Of a stretch of 64,000 bases of DNA, positions 1 through 11,928 are shown piece after piece (the first letter of the stretch is position 1; every line of letters begins with the position of its first letter). The position numbers were made by a program, and so were the translations under genes. The notes beneath the pieces were generated by a model, which was not told the origin of the DNA, made no database searches, and saw only the letters and a list, made by a program, of their open reading frames with translations. The stretch comes from Paraphoma chrysanthemicola (lineage: Eukaryota; Ascomycota; Dothideomycetes; Pleosporales; Phaeosphaeriaceae). The stretch spans positions 992,001-1,056,000 of the forward strand of contig JAGMWG010000007.1 in NCBI GenBank assembly GCA_020744225.1. The letters are read 5' to 3'.

Positions 1-637
1 ATATACAGGCCGTGTCGACTTCATCACAGGTGTTGTTGGGATCTCCTAGTGTCTAAGGTGGGAAGACTGTGGCGTTACATTGACGGCGGATAATGTCGTG
101 AGGTGATCACGAAAATTCTTCGGAAAAGTCACACCACGAGCCCAGCGGCATGCATTTAGCCTATTTATCCGACATTTCCACATGCGCTACTACACTCACG
201 CCGGAAAAGTCTTCTAAGCAATTTTTTTGGCACGCGGGAAGTATCGGGCAGATGCCTACCTCGTGTACTAACGAGCATTCCAACGTCGCCCGAAGTGACG
301 CGACAGTCAGCCCTCTCAGGATGGTCGCTTGATTTGCTACTACCCTGGATACTAATCTTGTGACTTCAGAATCACGACAGTGACTACTCTCGATGCTAAT
401 TTCCACGAGCTATTTTCATCAAGCCACTTATGATACACCAGTTGTCCAAAAGGCTCATTTCGCTCCATGCTCAAGCGAAAGCCGAAGTCAGAGGCCCAAG
501 AATTTCACCATAGATGCGTCATTCACGGGACCAGCACATCTATTTTGGCGTGAAAGAAATTTCACTTTGTCTACCTTGGCACGGCGATCTTGAGTTCTCG
601 ACTGTCATGATCGAGAATCATGGTGAATGATAATGTT
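1..637. other. Intergenic left edge
   Basis: I see no gene here. Only short unsupported reading frames on both strands. It is the 3' side of the DUF6594 gene and holds nothing I recognise. Confidence 0.5.
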
Positions 638-2125
638 TCAAGAAACAGCCTTGTTCTGTCCTTGCCCAACGGAATTGCCGATAAAAACAATGAGTACCGC
701 GCTATAAGCTGCGCTAGCTGCGAACAGTTCTGCTCGCTTTGCTTGTGTAAAGCGGCCCATGGATGCCGCGAAAACGAGCGAGAAACCGACCAGTAAGCCT
801 ATATTAAGGAAAGGCCATCCCTTGCCTTCTAACCACGATAATCCATACATGATGAATACCGGTACAGCTAACAACATTACGATCACGAACACAATAATCG
901 CCGTTGTGAGATTCTCAATCCGTGGGACAGAATAGTAGGTCGTGAAATCGTCGATGTTTTCGATCGATTGCTTGCTCATGTCGTCAAAGTACTGTAAGCA
1001 TACGTCAGCTAATGCGCTCCTCGCCTCAGCGCAGTTACTCACTCGACGAAATACTTTCGGTAGCTTCGGTATCATTTTGGCTTCGATCCAGCCATCCATT
1101 TCGCCCCACTCTGCTCTCGGGCGAAGAGTGATGAGGTCACCTTTCCTGAAGATGAAATCTTCTTCTGCTTCGGAGCTCAGCGGCTTTTCATTAAAGAACC
1201 AGGTTCGAAAGTTGATGTAGTCCCGATCGTTTGGACGTTTGAACTCTGACAGCTCACGAGTTTTTACAAGGATCTCGTCATAATGTAAAAGTTTCTTCCT
1301 GATCTGTTCAAGTAGAGCAGCGCGATCGCTTATAGGAGCCGCCGCCTTATCCTTCCTAACCGCAACGGAACCATTAGAATTGGTGAGAGGCGAACCATTC
1401 GTGCTGGTACGAGGCCCTCCGTCATTGTGCTCTGGTTCTGCCTCCTCCGGAAGAGCCTGCGCCTGGTCAGCCTCGCGAGACGTGACACGCTTCTCGCGTT
1501 CACTATCGCCCGACTCAGAGTCCTCTATATCTATCTGCTTTAGTTTATCTTCCATACTCCGAAGCTCATCCTGAATTTGAAGAATTACACGGGCATGCAG
1601 ATAGTCGAAGGAGCGATAAATCGCAAAGCTAGGCCTGTTGGATTGAAAAGCAGCTTGGCGAGGATAGCCCAAGGGAAAGTCTTGTACTATGTATGGCGTC
1701 AACCGTTGCCACAATGTGTTATGGATCTATTTCTTACCGTCCCAATTTAGCCAAGTGTGAAGCTCTTGTTTAATGGCCTTCAACTCAGCCTTCGCCTCTT
1801 CGTCCTTCTGATTCTTTTCGGCCCTCTTCAGCTCTCCAGCAATCCGCTTCTTCTTGTGTTGCTCCAGAAGCTCATAGAGCTCTTTCATCGGTCGTCTGTT
1901 CTTCATCCTTCTCGTTCTGCCTTTCAGATGGTCTGTAGTTGTTCGTCATAGAGGACAATCATCTGTGCTCCTCTTCGACATACCTTGATCCGATAATGTG
2001 ACTACCACATCCTTTTGTTCTACGCTTGTGACGTCTTGTACTACAGATTGAGTCCCATTCCCCATGGACAGGATGGAAGTACCCTGTCCGGAAGCCATGG
2101 AAATGTCTCCTGTGTCGAGCGACAT
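638..2125 (-). CDS. DUF6594 membrane protein, three exons
   Basis: Predicted 461-residue protein from exons 2125-1984, 1932-1738 and 1686-638; frames join cleanly across two short introns. Residues about 45-110 are strongly charged (EQHKKKRIAGELKR) and look helical. The DUF6594 region starts at FPLGYPRQAAF and continues through the FDYLHARVILQIQDEL motif typical of the family. After a low-complexity Ser/Glu linker the domain resumes, and the C-terminus has three hydrophobic segments (AIIVFVIVMLLAVPVFI, NIGLLVGFSLVFAA, YSAVLIVFIG). The family is fungal, membrane-bound and of unknown function. The start was chosen because it is the only ATG that keeps the frame through exon 2. No neighbour suggests a role. 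The family call is firm; exons 1 and 2 are inference from splice signals. Confidence 0.8.
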
Positions 2126-2585
2126 TGGAGAAGGGGACGGTTACTGTGGAGGAGGCAAATTTAGCTCGGGGAGCTAGATCAGTAGACCTTCGAGAAGTAA
2201 AGCAAGCTGGGAGAGGCTGTCAATGCTTCTCATAAATCAAAAATCGCGCGTCGACCAGGCTGAGAATCTGACGTGGGGGCTGCATATTTGGACATGCAAT
2301 ACCGCAGCCATCGCTTACGATGCCTGCCCATCCGAGCGGCGTTGTGCGCCATGCTGAAATAAGACCCATCGATTGTTGTCATCGCAAGTTCTACGAGTCT
2401 CGAGATTGAACTCTTAGAACTACATACCGAGTGATTTGCTTTTGAAATGAGGGAACAGGCTCTTTTCGCCGGCTCGAATATATCTGGATTGCCATGAGAT
2501 GTCAATCAACGCAATCAAGGCATTGTACAGCTGTCTATCTAGGTATGCATCATTGCAGCCACCGCTTACGCTGCCAATACTTTGC
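2126..2585. other. Intergenic, no supported gene
   Basis: A 91-codon frame on the minus strand (2505-2230) has no recognisable similarity. The stretch holds one copy of an imperfect 21-base repeat (2304-2324); its partner is at 2555-2575. Confidence 0.4.
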
Positions 2586-2897
2586 TCATGCCAACTTCAG
2601 GTCTCTCTCGCGATACAACATAGGCTTTCCATCCTTGTCAATCGATTTGCCGTCTTGATCGGCCAGCTCGTACTCCCAGAAACCCCGACTGCTGTTATAT
2701 CTCGCGGATTTTATGACAAAAGTCTTAAACTGCCGCCTGTTGTCTGTAGTAATTACAGCTCGGACGTTTTGTTCCTCCTTGAACGCCGGTGTTCTCTTTG
2801 CACGTTTAGTATTGTTCCAGCAGTGGCTCGCAAAGGTTTCGCTGAAGTGACTAACCTTTCGCGCATCCTCATTTATAGCTATTTTGACGCCGGCCAT
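2586..2897 (-). CDS. Small hypothetical protein with RERDL tail
   Basis: Predicted 103-residue protein beginning MAGVKIAINEDARKV. An in-frame TTG lies upstream but no other ATG. The C-terminal half (FKEEQNVRAVITTDNRRQFK..., then FWEYELADQDGK and YRERDLKLA) resembles the end of many small fungal proteins with a beta-barrel-like module finishing in W/F-RERDL. That resemblance is from memory and its function is unknown. It could also be the last exon of a longer gene. The next gene, a Zn2Cys6 regulator, lies 0.7 kb away on the same strand. Confidence 0.35.
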   Translation of the reverse strand: MAGVKIAINEDARKVSHFSETFASHCWNNTKRAKRTPAFKEEQNVRAVITTDNRRQFKTFVIKSARYNSSRGFWEYELADQDGKSIDKDGKPMLYRERDLKLA

Positions 2898-3583
2898 GTC
2901 TTTATGCAGGCTCGGGCGGGCTAGGCTGCCTCCACAGCTCGGACTTAATTGACGCGGCAACGTGGAAAAGCGTAGTGCGGGTGTGGAAATATTTAGACCC
3001 GGGTTTGATGTTCTTGAGACAGGCTGTGGAAGATTGTTCGCGTCCCAGTCTCGCAGTGGGTGTGGTCTGCTGCTAATGAGTGTCGGCTCACAGGCTGCAA
3101 TGGCGGGCTGCTACAAGACCAGGGTCGTGTGTGACTGCGCTTGTGATACAGCGCACCTCGTCAGCCGAGCCCACACGTGTGGCGCGCTCACATGATAAGA
3201 CACGTCATGGTATTTCCAAATCATGTCGACTCAGCCTTGCTATTGAATTGTTTATTGCCTGCGCGCTTATTGGTCTTCTATGGTACAACACAAGTAATGA
3301 GACTAGGCCTTGCATTTGGCCTCGCAAAGTCTCCCCACCAGCCCCAATTTCCGAAACATGTCCAATTCGCTGCTCTAGTTACGACGCAATTTGCTTGAGA
3401 TTCGCATGGTTTTTTGAGGCGAAATGCCATGTTTTGCGATCCCTCGCGTGGCCGCACAGGCTTTCTTCGACGAGAACAATCTCAGCTCATATCAAGGCAT
3501 ACGCACTACGTACGTGACAGAAGAAGGACAGTCTGACTGAGCTAGTGCAAATATTTCAACCGATAGTCCGACTGAAGCAGTCC
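2898..3583. other. Intergenic with a CACGTG palindrome
   Basis: No convincing gene. A perfect 12-base palindrome centred on the E-box CACGTG lies at 3171-3182. The rest is 3' side of the Zn2Cys6 gene and upstream side of the small minus-strand gene. Confidence 0.4.
3171..3182. promoter_or_regulatory. E-box palindrome CCACACGTGTGG
   Basis: Perfect 12-base palindrome containing CACGTG, the core recognised by fungal bHLH factors. It lies about 275 bases upstream of the small minus-strand gene starting at 2897. Binding is not shown; chance occurrence is possible. Confidence 0.3.
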
Positions 3584-5737
3584 TCACCGCGTCCCAAAAT
3601 CGATGTCAAAGTCAACGGAAGTTTGCAAAGAATCACTAAACTCATCCCAAAAAGCGGCGTAATCCAGCAACACTGGAAGAGTCGGATCGACCAAGGTGTT
3701 CATCAATCCCTGCGAGTGTTGCGCCTGATTTGGGTCATTTGATCGACTTGGTTCGTCGTTGCCTGTATGCGTCGGATTTGACTGACGTGCCGATGACCTG
3801 GCTGGAATGTGCCGAACGTAAAAGTCATTGGCTATTTGAATCCTTGTCGCCCAGTATGCGAAGGCTCCGCGCTTCTGGCGCACACCGTCGATTTCTGAAT
3901 GAGCGACATTTTCTGTTCAAGTTGAACGCAGGAAGTCAGTTCATGTCTCCCATTCAGCTTGTACTGCTGGACGTACCGAATCTGGTAATCGCACTCTTCA
4001 TCACAGAAGAGAATTGCACATACTCCTGTACGGCTTCAAGGTCCCAACCACACACAACAACAGACAAAGCTCGCGCGATAACAACAAACACATACGCAAA
4101 TTGTGCGAACATGCCGAACGGCACAATGGGGTACTCGGCAATCGGTATCTCCAGATACGCACTGAAGAAAGCTTTTGCAGCCTCCATACATTGCCACATC
4201 CCATTCAGACGTAAGCGCAGGTCAGTCCCGTCTACTCGATCTGTGTCGATACCAATGAATGACCGTTGCCAAACGGCGACTTGGGCATAGAGGAATTGCA
4301 ATCGCGCGACCAGCGTCTTACCTCCTTGCTCAGGCGTTAAACCTAGGGCGTTGAGTTCGGCGAGACAGGATTGACCGTAAAACGTGCATGGAGCCGAATT
4401 ATTTCCAGTACTTATTGTCTCTTGCACGATACGTTGCATGCCCACGAGCTGCACAAGAGAGATATCGCTTTCCAAGTCTCGATCCGTGATCAGCATATCG
4501 CTGCAATCAGTCATCCACGATGTCCAGATCATTCTATCGGGTTTCCTGAACGATGTGGTGATCGTGGATGTTACATGGAACGTTCCTAACAAAGCTCGAC
4601 GCTCATCATTGGACACAATGTTTGATGACTGGATTCCAACGTAGGGCTTGGCTGCGGCATCTAGGCGGGTCTTTTCACATGTGGAACTTGCGCGGTCGAT
4701 ACCGAGATCGGTAACGAGCGCCATTGCCAGATGCAGCAAATTTGTCGAGCTTTGTGGAAGGTAGACATGCGGGTTGAACCAGTTCATAAAAACGAGTAAA
4801 CCCTGAAGCAATGACAGACTTTTTTCGCCGTTTACAAGGACTTGCTCACACAGGTCGCGAACGAGGTGTTTCCCTAAGATCTGCTGTGTCTCCGTATCAT
4901 GGAAAAAGGCCACTACGGCAATAGCTTGCAGTAGAAAAGGCTTCGTCCTACCGAGATCGGATGCGCAGGTGTCGGTCGCTAGGATAACGAAGGGCATGTG
5001 AGGAGCCATTAGCCGCATATACCGATTCAATAGTATGTCAAGCTCATACGAGCTCAGCCGAGCGCATTCATTAATACACACTTCAGAGTCCTTCGAGCTG
5101 TTCAGATCAAGTAAAACGAGACCTTCGCGTGTGACTTTTGAAGGTATGTCATCCTGCGCGGGAGTCTGCGATGTGTTGTCTTTGATATTGCCTGACATAT
5201 TGGTAGCAGAAAATTGCGTTGCGAGACCGCCCAAACTGGTAGCGACAGGAGTTGCGCGGACGATATTGGTTTTGAGAGCATTTACGATGTCTTCTAGCTT
5301 TGTCTCTAGATTTCTCAATCGAGTCGAAGACCTGATCCCGAATCAGTACGATGTCGAGGTTTGGCATACGATACACGCACGTAGTCATCACTGGCTTAGC
5401 TTTTCGCTTCCGTTTTATTGGATCCCGTATATGGCACTCTTTCCGTAGACGTTCGCATCTGGGCTCGCATTGATGATCAACCAAATGGTCTCCTCAAGTA
5501 GTCACGATGTAACTATATGATCACTGTTATCCAACCAAATCCGTTAGACGCAGAAGAAGTACTCACAAATTTGGGAAAGACTCACCTGGCACAACTTGGA
5601 CTCTCATGACGACGTATACATTTGCTCTTAGCCTTGGCACACGTTGTGCACGACCCAGAGCGAGGAGGCATTGCTGATTGATGTTCCATGTGTTCGTCGT
5701 CGGCTGGCTCGGAGACCTGCTTAGTCGAGTCCGGCAT
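3584..5737 (-). CDS. Zn2Cys6 transcription factor, four exons
   Basis: Predicted 637-residue activator from exons 5737-5586, 5458-5381, 5331-3977 and 3912-3584. The zinc cluster is split by intron 1: CTTCAKAKSKCIRRHESPSC is followed by AR-CERLRKEC across the junction, giving all six cysteines with normal spacing. A basic linker (KRKRKAKP) and a leucine-rich coil (TRLRNLETKLEDIVNAL) follow, the latter only in frame after removing a 49-base intron. Residues about 180-480 form the fungal-specific middle homology region (FLLQAIAVVAFFHD..., LLQGLLVFMNWFNPHVY...). The C-terminus is acidic/aromatic (FWDEFSDSL), as in activation tails. It acts in the nucleus. It lies 176 bases downstream of an aldo/keto reductase on the same strand, a possible but unproven target. 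Confidence 0.88.
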
Positions 5738-5913
5738 TTGAGCTGTGTCACACATCAAAATTCAATGCCAGAAGATGCGCTCGCGCAGAGTTCAAGCAAA
5801 GGTGTTTGAATGTAGGAGCAGGTGTTCAAGGATACATGCCACTAAAGACCGAGGGGCATTGATTCTTAGTTCCGAATGCAAACGTTAACTCCGACCGCAT
5901 TCTGACGCGTCCA

Positions 5914-7059
5914 TCACGCGTTCAAGAATTTCTCATGCACACCACCGTATCGCTCGCCCGCTATCGGAAAATCATCCATAACCTTCTGAAGCTCCTGCAT
6001 ATCCTCGTCCATCAATGCTTCGACCTTGCTATTCAGCGCAATCCGATTAGCGCTTGTAGAGCCAGGAATCGGAATCGCGCCCTGACGCGCCACCCAAGCA
6101 ATCGCGACCTGTGACGTTGCGAGATCTTTGCGCTTGGCCATTTTCTCAACAGCTTCGACTAACTTGAAATTCTGATCGAATGCATTTGGCTTAAATCGAG
6201 GCAGATGCCGACGCATGTCGTTTTCAGGAAGATCGTCCAGCGTGCGGTATTTGTCTGTCAGCCAGCCACGCCCAACTGGGCTGTATGCGATCACAGGAAT
6301 CGAGACTGCATCAACTGAGTATTTGATATTTCCAGAGCTTGGACGACTTACGTTCGTGACACATATCCATGATTCCGTTCTTGAGAGGATCTGGCGTGAA
6401 CAAGCTCAATTCGATCTCGACGGCTGCGATAGGATGCACAGCGTGAGCTTTCTGAATGGTGGTTGCGCTCACTTCGCTCAGGCCGATACCCCCAATTTTC
6501 CCCTCTTTGACCAAGTCGGCCATGGCCCTCATCGACGTTTCAATTGGAATTTCGGGATCGACTCTTCAGCACCTTTTAGCTTGGGCGTCAAATTCGAGGT
6601 CTAGGTACGAACGGACCTTGCCATTTCGAAGACATCGATGCCCTTGAATCCTGCAAGCACATTCAATGCTTCCATAACGGAAGCGCGAATGCCGTCAGCA
6701 CTACCTACTGGGCCCTTTTTCATGTCATAAGCACCTTTGATGCTCAGCACAACTTTGTCCGCATCTTCTGGATACTTCTGAAAGTAGTGTCGCAATAGGT
6801 GAAGTGAATTTGCGGTCGATGTGCCGTAGTGGATGCCACCGTTCCAGAAATTTGCTCCATGGTTCAAAGCCGCCTTCATGAGTTCAAGAGCGGCGTCGTG
6901 GTCGACAGGTGCCCATGGGATACTCAAGCCTTTCCAAACCGCGTTAGGTGGTATAGGATATTCAAAAGACTTCAATGTTTGCTTACTGAGTAGCCCATAT
7001 CCAACTGCACCCACGGGTCTGTTAGCCACTCTGGTCAGCGCTGCTCTACCAACACTCAT
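5914..7059 (-). CDS. Aldo/keto reductase, pyridoxal reductase-like
   Basis: Predicted 329-residue NADPH-dependent reductase from exons 7059-6987, 6929-6617, 6563-6352 and 6305-5914. The order of motifs is that of fungal AKR8/YakC proteins: RPVGAVGYGLLS, GANFWNGGIHYG (the strand containing the active-site Tyr), a KGA strand, EGKIGGIGLSEVS, VEIELSLFTPD, YSPVGRGWLT, and the cofactor-binding end PIPGSTSANRIALN. Closest characterised relatives reduce pyridoxal to pyridoxine in the cytosol; the true substrate is unknown. Intron 1 was inferred because removing GTAAGC...AAAG restores the conserved GLxGLS junction. The start at 7059 gives a short N-terminus as in the family; an upstream in-frame ATG would add about 22 residues. 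Confidence 0.85.
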
Positions 7060-7365
7060 AGTTGTATCTACTGAGGAATTCTCTTTGAGAATGGAAGTGA
7101 TACTGGCTGGCTTGAGATGCATCATCCATGCAGCGCTTATATCACTCTTCAAGGAGCGGCAGCGGCTTTCCAGCATCGAGCCACTCCCATCTTTACTTAC
7201 CGCATACAGCCTTACTTCAGCCTTTGCTGCCGCTATCGTTCGCCAAAAAATGTGGGTCACCAGGCTTCATTTGGATAAGAACGGAAGTTCGGAAGTTGGG
7301 TCAAGTCCGCTCCCGCTTCATCGAAACGCACGCCAGCGCGTCCATGAATATGGCACTTGAGGGGT
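7060..7365. other. Intergenic between two minus-strand genes
   Basis: Short gap between the hydrolase 3' end and the reductase start; it presumably holds the reductase promoter. No motif recognised. Confidence 0.4.
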
Positions 7366-8280
7366 TTATTCATTCACTCTATCAAGGAATTGGATAATGT
7401 CCCGCAACATGTCTGCAGAATACCAATGGCCTAGTCCTTCATACTCATGCCACTCCACATCCACCTTCACGTTTCGCAAGAAGCCCGCTGCCAGTTTCCC
7501 ATATGCACAGGGAATCTTCTCGTCTTTCGTTCCATGGCCCATGAAAACCGGTATTGCTCCTAGGGGCGGATGGACATGAATTGTGTCGCTTGAGCCAACA
7601 GGATGTAGCTCTTCACGCAACCATTGCACCACTTGTTCAAGCTTTGTACCAGCTGCCCCATCTCCATCATCTCGCCCGAACAAACCATCTACCTCCTCCC
7701 CGGTTTGAACTTCTCTACCAAGCTCTTCATCGCCTAATAGCTCCTGCATATCTTCACGAAAGGGTAGCCACCCGCACATACCCACAAACCCACGAAGCGG
7801 CTCACCGTCCCACAACATTATGGCAATCATACTCGCCGCACATCCTTGACTCAGACCCATAAGAATCACATTTTCAGCGCCAACCAATTCGATCTCAGCC
7901 TTGAGTAGCTCGTGCAGGTATGCAGTCGTATCGTGTAGGCCCGGAATTTGCAGATGTTGCTTACGTCCTGGCTCACTTAAAGAGAAGGTATCGAACCATT
8001 GGTGTATGAGACTTCGATTGAAGGACATAGCGCGGCGTAGTTGCGCTGTTGGGAAAATGAATTTCGTGGTGGGAAGATGATCATGGAAGGTTTTCGGGAT
8101 TTGGTTCAGTGGTGGAGATTTCAACAGCGGCGAGACTTGGTGTGTGAGCAATGGTTTTGCTAATTTCTCCGCTGTTGAGCCACGGCCGTGGAGAACAATG
8201 AGAGTTGTTTTGTGCAATCCGGAAGGCGGGAAGACAAGAGGCGGTGAATGGTTCAAAGTCCTTGCTTTTGACGAAGACAT
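7366..8280 (-). CDS. Alpha/beta hydrolase, acyl-protein thioesterase-like
   Basis: Single-exon 304-residue protein of the phospholipase/carboxylesterase (Abhydrolase_2) family. Visible features: the oxyanion strand TTLIVLHGRGST, the nucleophile elbow LMGLSQGCAAS (Ser), the acid region FMGHGTKDEKIP (Asp) and the histidine in EGLGHWYS. The family includes acyl-protein thioesterases and small carboxylesterases; fungal members of this longer type are mostly uncharacterised. A long insert (about residues 195-230, Glu/Asp/Gly-rich) separates nucleophile and acid. No signal peptide is apparent, so a cytosolic role is likely. An in-frame ATG at 8355 would add 25 residues with no family resemblance but has a good A at -3, so the start is uncertain. 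Confidence 0.82.
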   Translation of the reverse strand: MSSSKARTLNHSPPLVFPPSGLHKTTLIVLHGRGSTAEKLAKPLLTHQVSPLLKSPPLNQIPKTFHDHLPTTKFIFPTAQLRRAMSFNRSLIHQWFDTFSLSEPGRKQHLQIPGLHDTTAYLHELLKAEIELVGAENVILMGLSQGCAASMIAIMLWDGEPLRGFVGMCGWLPFREDMQELLGDEELGREVQTGEEVDGLFGRDDGDGAAGTKLEQVVQWLREELHPVGSSDTIHVHPPLGAIPVFMGHGTKDEKIPCAYGKLAAGFLRNVKVDVEWHEYEGLGHWYSADMLRDIIQFLDRVNE

Positions 8281-9570
8281 TAGTGTGCTGAGAGTTTGTC
8301 GATTCAAATACGAGTGTCGAGTGTCAGCTGTTGAAGATTTAATGTCACACAACATGATCGTTGAAAGAACATGTGCGATGTTTGCAGTGAGTCACAGCCT
8401 TGGCATGTCTCCTTTCGCGAGGCGCGATGCTCTATCTGCGACTCAATGCGACGTCGTTCACTGACCAAAGCACATTGTCATTCCTGGGGTTAGTGAAGAC
8501 CTTCATGTGGGGCACATGGATCTGGTGATACTGTTATTGCAGACAACGTTCGGAAAGAACGCCCAAGAGGAAAAGTCGTTTAGCATTGCTAAGCCCATTG
8601 TTGGGCTATGAATTTATGCTAGGCATAATGTTAACATTCTGCACATAGAATAAATTACACACTTAGCGAAACTATCGCGGCCATGTACTTCAGCATTAGA
8701 GCTGCGGTACCAACGGCTTGGGCTGTGCTACGAAGACTGCGTACAATTTGCGAGAAGATGCATCTGTTGGCTTCGATTGGATCAGCTGGCTTCAATCTTT
8801 TAGGCTCAAAATAAAACGTTCCGTACACTCGCCGGATGGTCATCGATTTTTCACCCCTACTCACTCTTTCTCTAAGCTGACGACTATGTCAATTCTGCCC
8901 ATAATATCTCCCTCGTCATATAACTTATAAAGAACACTCGCAATTTCCCAGACCACACACTTCCTCTCCCCCTTTCCCCTCCCCGTTCCCCACCCCCTCT
9001 TACTCTACCAGGGCTTCTCAGTGCTGGCACAAGTGTTATGATCTACAATACCAGTTTATCCGCTACATGGGCTACTCGGAACAACTACCCCACCTACGCG
9101 TCCTAGAACACTTGCGTGCGCCACGGCACACTTGTATCACCCATAAATCTGACTCAACCAGAGCAATACCCCTTAGAAGATCTTTAGTTCTTTCTTCGGA
9201 CACAAATATTAGCCAATTTCACTCCTTTTAAATGCAAAGAGGCTAGATAATTGGCTCCCAACCTAGCTCGGGTACGAGAATATCACCCATGTGGATGCAC
9301 AGCTTGGTTGATTGGCATGGGATATTAGCCTGACAGGCTGTTGAAAGCCGAGTGGTCCTAGCTGTTTAGTGATCTTGGGAACGGTAAGGTATTATATGAG
9401 AGCCAAAAGGGGCTTCGATGGCGCGCTGGCTGGAGTGTTGAAGTCCAGTATGGGTGGGATTCTCCTGAACTGATCTAATGCTTAGAGAGCAAGGGTTGAG
9501 ATGTCTCGTGAGAGTGCTTTACGAGTGCCACGTGGACGTTGTGTGAGGGAGCGGATGGTCATTAAACTTT
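8281..9570. other. Intergenic with pyrimidine-rich tract
   Basis: About 1.2 kb without a supported gene. A strongly C/T-rich stretch on the + strand lies at 8961-9000. The left part should hold the hydrolase promoter, the right part the HET gene 3' end. Confidence 0.4.
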
Positions 9571-11928
9571 CTAAGTAAGCCGAATGGCACGCTTTTTGTA
9601 CTTCTTCATCGTCTTGAAATATGTCTTTTCACATGAGTTGTATGCGCCAAAACCTAAATTATCGTACTCGAAGGGCTGTTCCGCGCTGTATTGTCCAATT
9701 CCAATTCTTGTCCAGCGATTTCCAGACTTTCGAAGGATCAAAAGACGTATTACCGGATCAAAATAACCAAGAACTAGCGCTCTCACTTGGTTCCGCCGGA
9801 ACGCATCTTGCTCGGTGGCATCTGGCCGATCTAACCACATCCTGAAGCTGAGTTTGACCAAGCATGACTTCCTATAGAAAGGCCTGCTTGGGTCACCGAC
9901 ACGCACCCACTGGCCTTCCTTGCTCTGTGTGAAGATCAACGGGAAAACAACGCCGCGAATCAAGAGTTGAGGTAGAATCTTAACCTCTGCAGGCAGAGCG
10001 GTGTCAAGTGCTATAGCAGAGTCAGTTCCATCTGTGAGGTTCAAAAACCCACCCGCTGGAAACTCTACGCTTATTCTTGCAGAGTGCTCATCAGACGACA
10101 TATGCTTGCAAGTTGAACGATACGTCCCATCAACAGTGGTCTTGGCTTCTAAATGACCCAGGATGATCGGTTGGGGCGGTATTTCGCCATCATACTGCCA
10201 TCCAAGCCAGGACCAGGAAGGAAACTCAGGTCGTCGATGGACCCTGTTGCTCTGCATGCGCCAGAAGAGCGTGCAATTTATCGTCAAGTCTGCGGTTGGC
10301 TTGAACGGTATACCGAATATATGGAAGATGGGTTCCTTCTTCGATCGGAAGTCGTTCAATACGCTCTCGATGGCGTTTAGTCGGTCGGACTCGAATGAAA
10401 GCTGTCTGCGCATATACTTGGAAATGTGATCGAAGAAACCCTCAACGGCAGATTTAAGCACAAAGTGCGACTCCCCGTAACTCCCCGGAAACACCACTGT
10501 TGGTGCAAGTTCCAGTGGTGGTTCAACTATGAAGTAGTCCCCTGTGGGCCTTTGCATATTTGCTTGACTTGGAAAAATGACTGTTTGTCCGCCAATAGGG
10601 TGACTACTCCCGAAAGAATGCTGCATATTGCACTGGGTGTAGAAGCCATCCGACGTGAAGACCAATTTCCGAAGGGACATGATGGCCTCTTGGTACGTCC
10701 AGCCTCTGGTCGACCATTTGGAGCGTCCGATTGCGACTTCGGGATTGCCGAACAAGGGTACATACGAGTATGGTCCCAGCTGCAGTGTTGCTTCGAGATT
10801 GCATTGGCAGGATGAGACTCCTGGTAGTCCGACTTCGGGATCGGTATCCCCTGCGGCGATCAGCGTCAGTGTTGCTCCAGCGTAGATGCTGCTCATGTTG
10901 GCAATTTGTCGATGCTTTTGCATTGCGTTGCGCTGATCGATACAGTACCGGTCAACCCATAGATAGCGGAACGACAATCGTAGTGTAACGAGCATCGCAT
11001 CTTTGATGACGAGAGGGGCGTTGGATAAGCTCTCGTCTTCTGCTGACGCCGGTGTGTGGCCCCAGACATAGCTGAGCGCGAAGTACCGGGCATTCGTGGG
11101 CATTAGAATGACATTTTCGTCCTTGCAATCTATGCAATACATTTCGAATGAATTTCGCACTGGAGTCTGTGGGCATTCTTCCCGGTGATTAGCCAAGCAA
11201 TAGCTCAACCATTGTGAAATGCTTTCAAGTTCGTTGTGTCCGAAGGGCAAGTGCCCAATTCCATCTTGGGGACACATGGAGGAGGTCTCCACTTGCAACA
11301 AACATTGCTGATTGTGCTTCCACCGTCGAAGCTCGTGCCCAGTGATGTGAGAGTATGGGTTGCTGGTGACGATGCAGAACCGGTGCTTTGCTGGAGCGAG
11401 ACCAACGTGCTCTGCCGCCAGGCTGACAAGAAAGTAGTAAGTCGCCGGCATAACGAAATAGTGAGGATCATCTGGCAAGTAGACACTGCTCTTACCAAGT
11501 GCCGAGCGTGCGAAAAAGCTGCAGCATTTGCAACCTTTGCTAGGTGCTGCGAGGCCCATGACTGCAGCTTGTGACTCTTCTAAATTTGACTTTCTGAGCC
11601 GTTCGAGATCGTTGTGAATTATCTCAGAGCACCCCGGACACAAGCCATTCGAAAGCAACCGACTCGTCCGGCGTCTGAACATTCTGTTCTCCCTGTTCGC
11701 TCTCCACATAGGAAGAGTAGGAATGGGATGTTTCCCGTATAGCTTAGTGATGTAGACATTCTCTGTTAGCGGGCCATTCGGAGGACTGATGATGATCTCT
11801 TCGGTGGCATGTTCTTTGCTCGATTGTCTGCGCCCGACAGTAAGGAACCTTGCAATGCAGCGAAAGACCAGGAGATAGTCTCACTCGTGGACCTCTTCAA
11901 CGTCGTCGGACCCATCACTAACCGCCAT
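9571..11928 (-). CDS. HET-domain (heterokaryon incompatibility) protein
   Basis: Predicted 766-residue protein. The main exon runs 11827-9571; a 44-base first exon (11928-11885, MAVSDGSDDVEEVHE) is inferred because the frame stays open upstream of the first internal ATG at 11709 and splices cleanly. The HET domain begins near residue 260 with YFALSYVWGH, then LWVDRYCIDQ, a KHRQIANMSSIYAGATLTLIA block and RGWTYQEAIMS, all hallmark motifs. An upstream region has CPGC and CKCC pairs that might bind metal. HET proteins can trigger cell death after fusion of incompatible hyphae; many copies per genome have no known trigger, and this one shows no NACHT, ankyrin or WD repeats. The family call is firm; the role is unknown. 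Confidence 0.87.
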
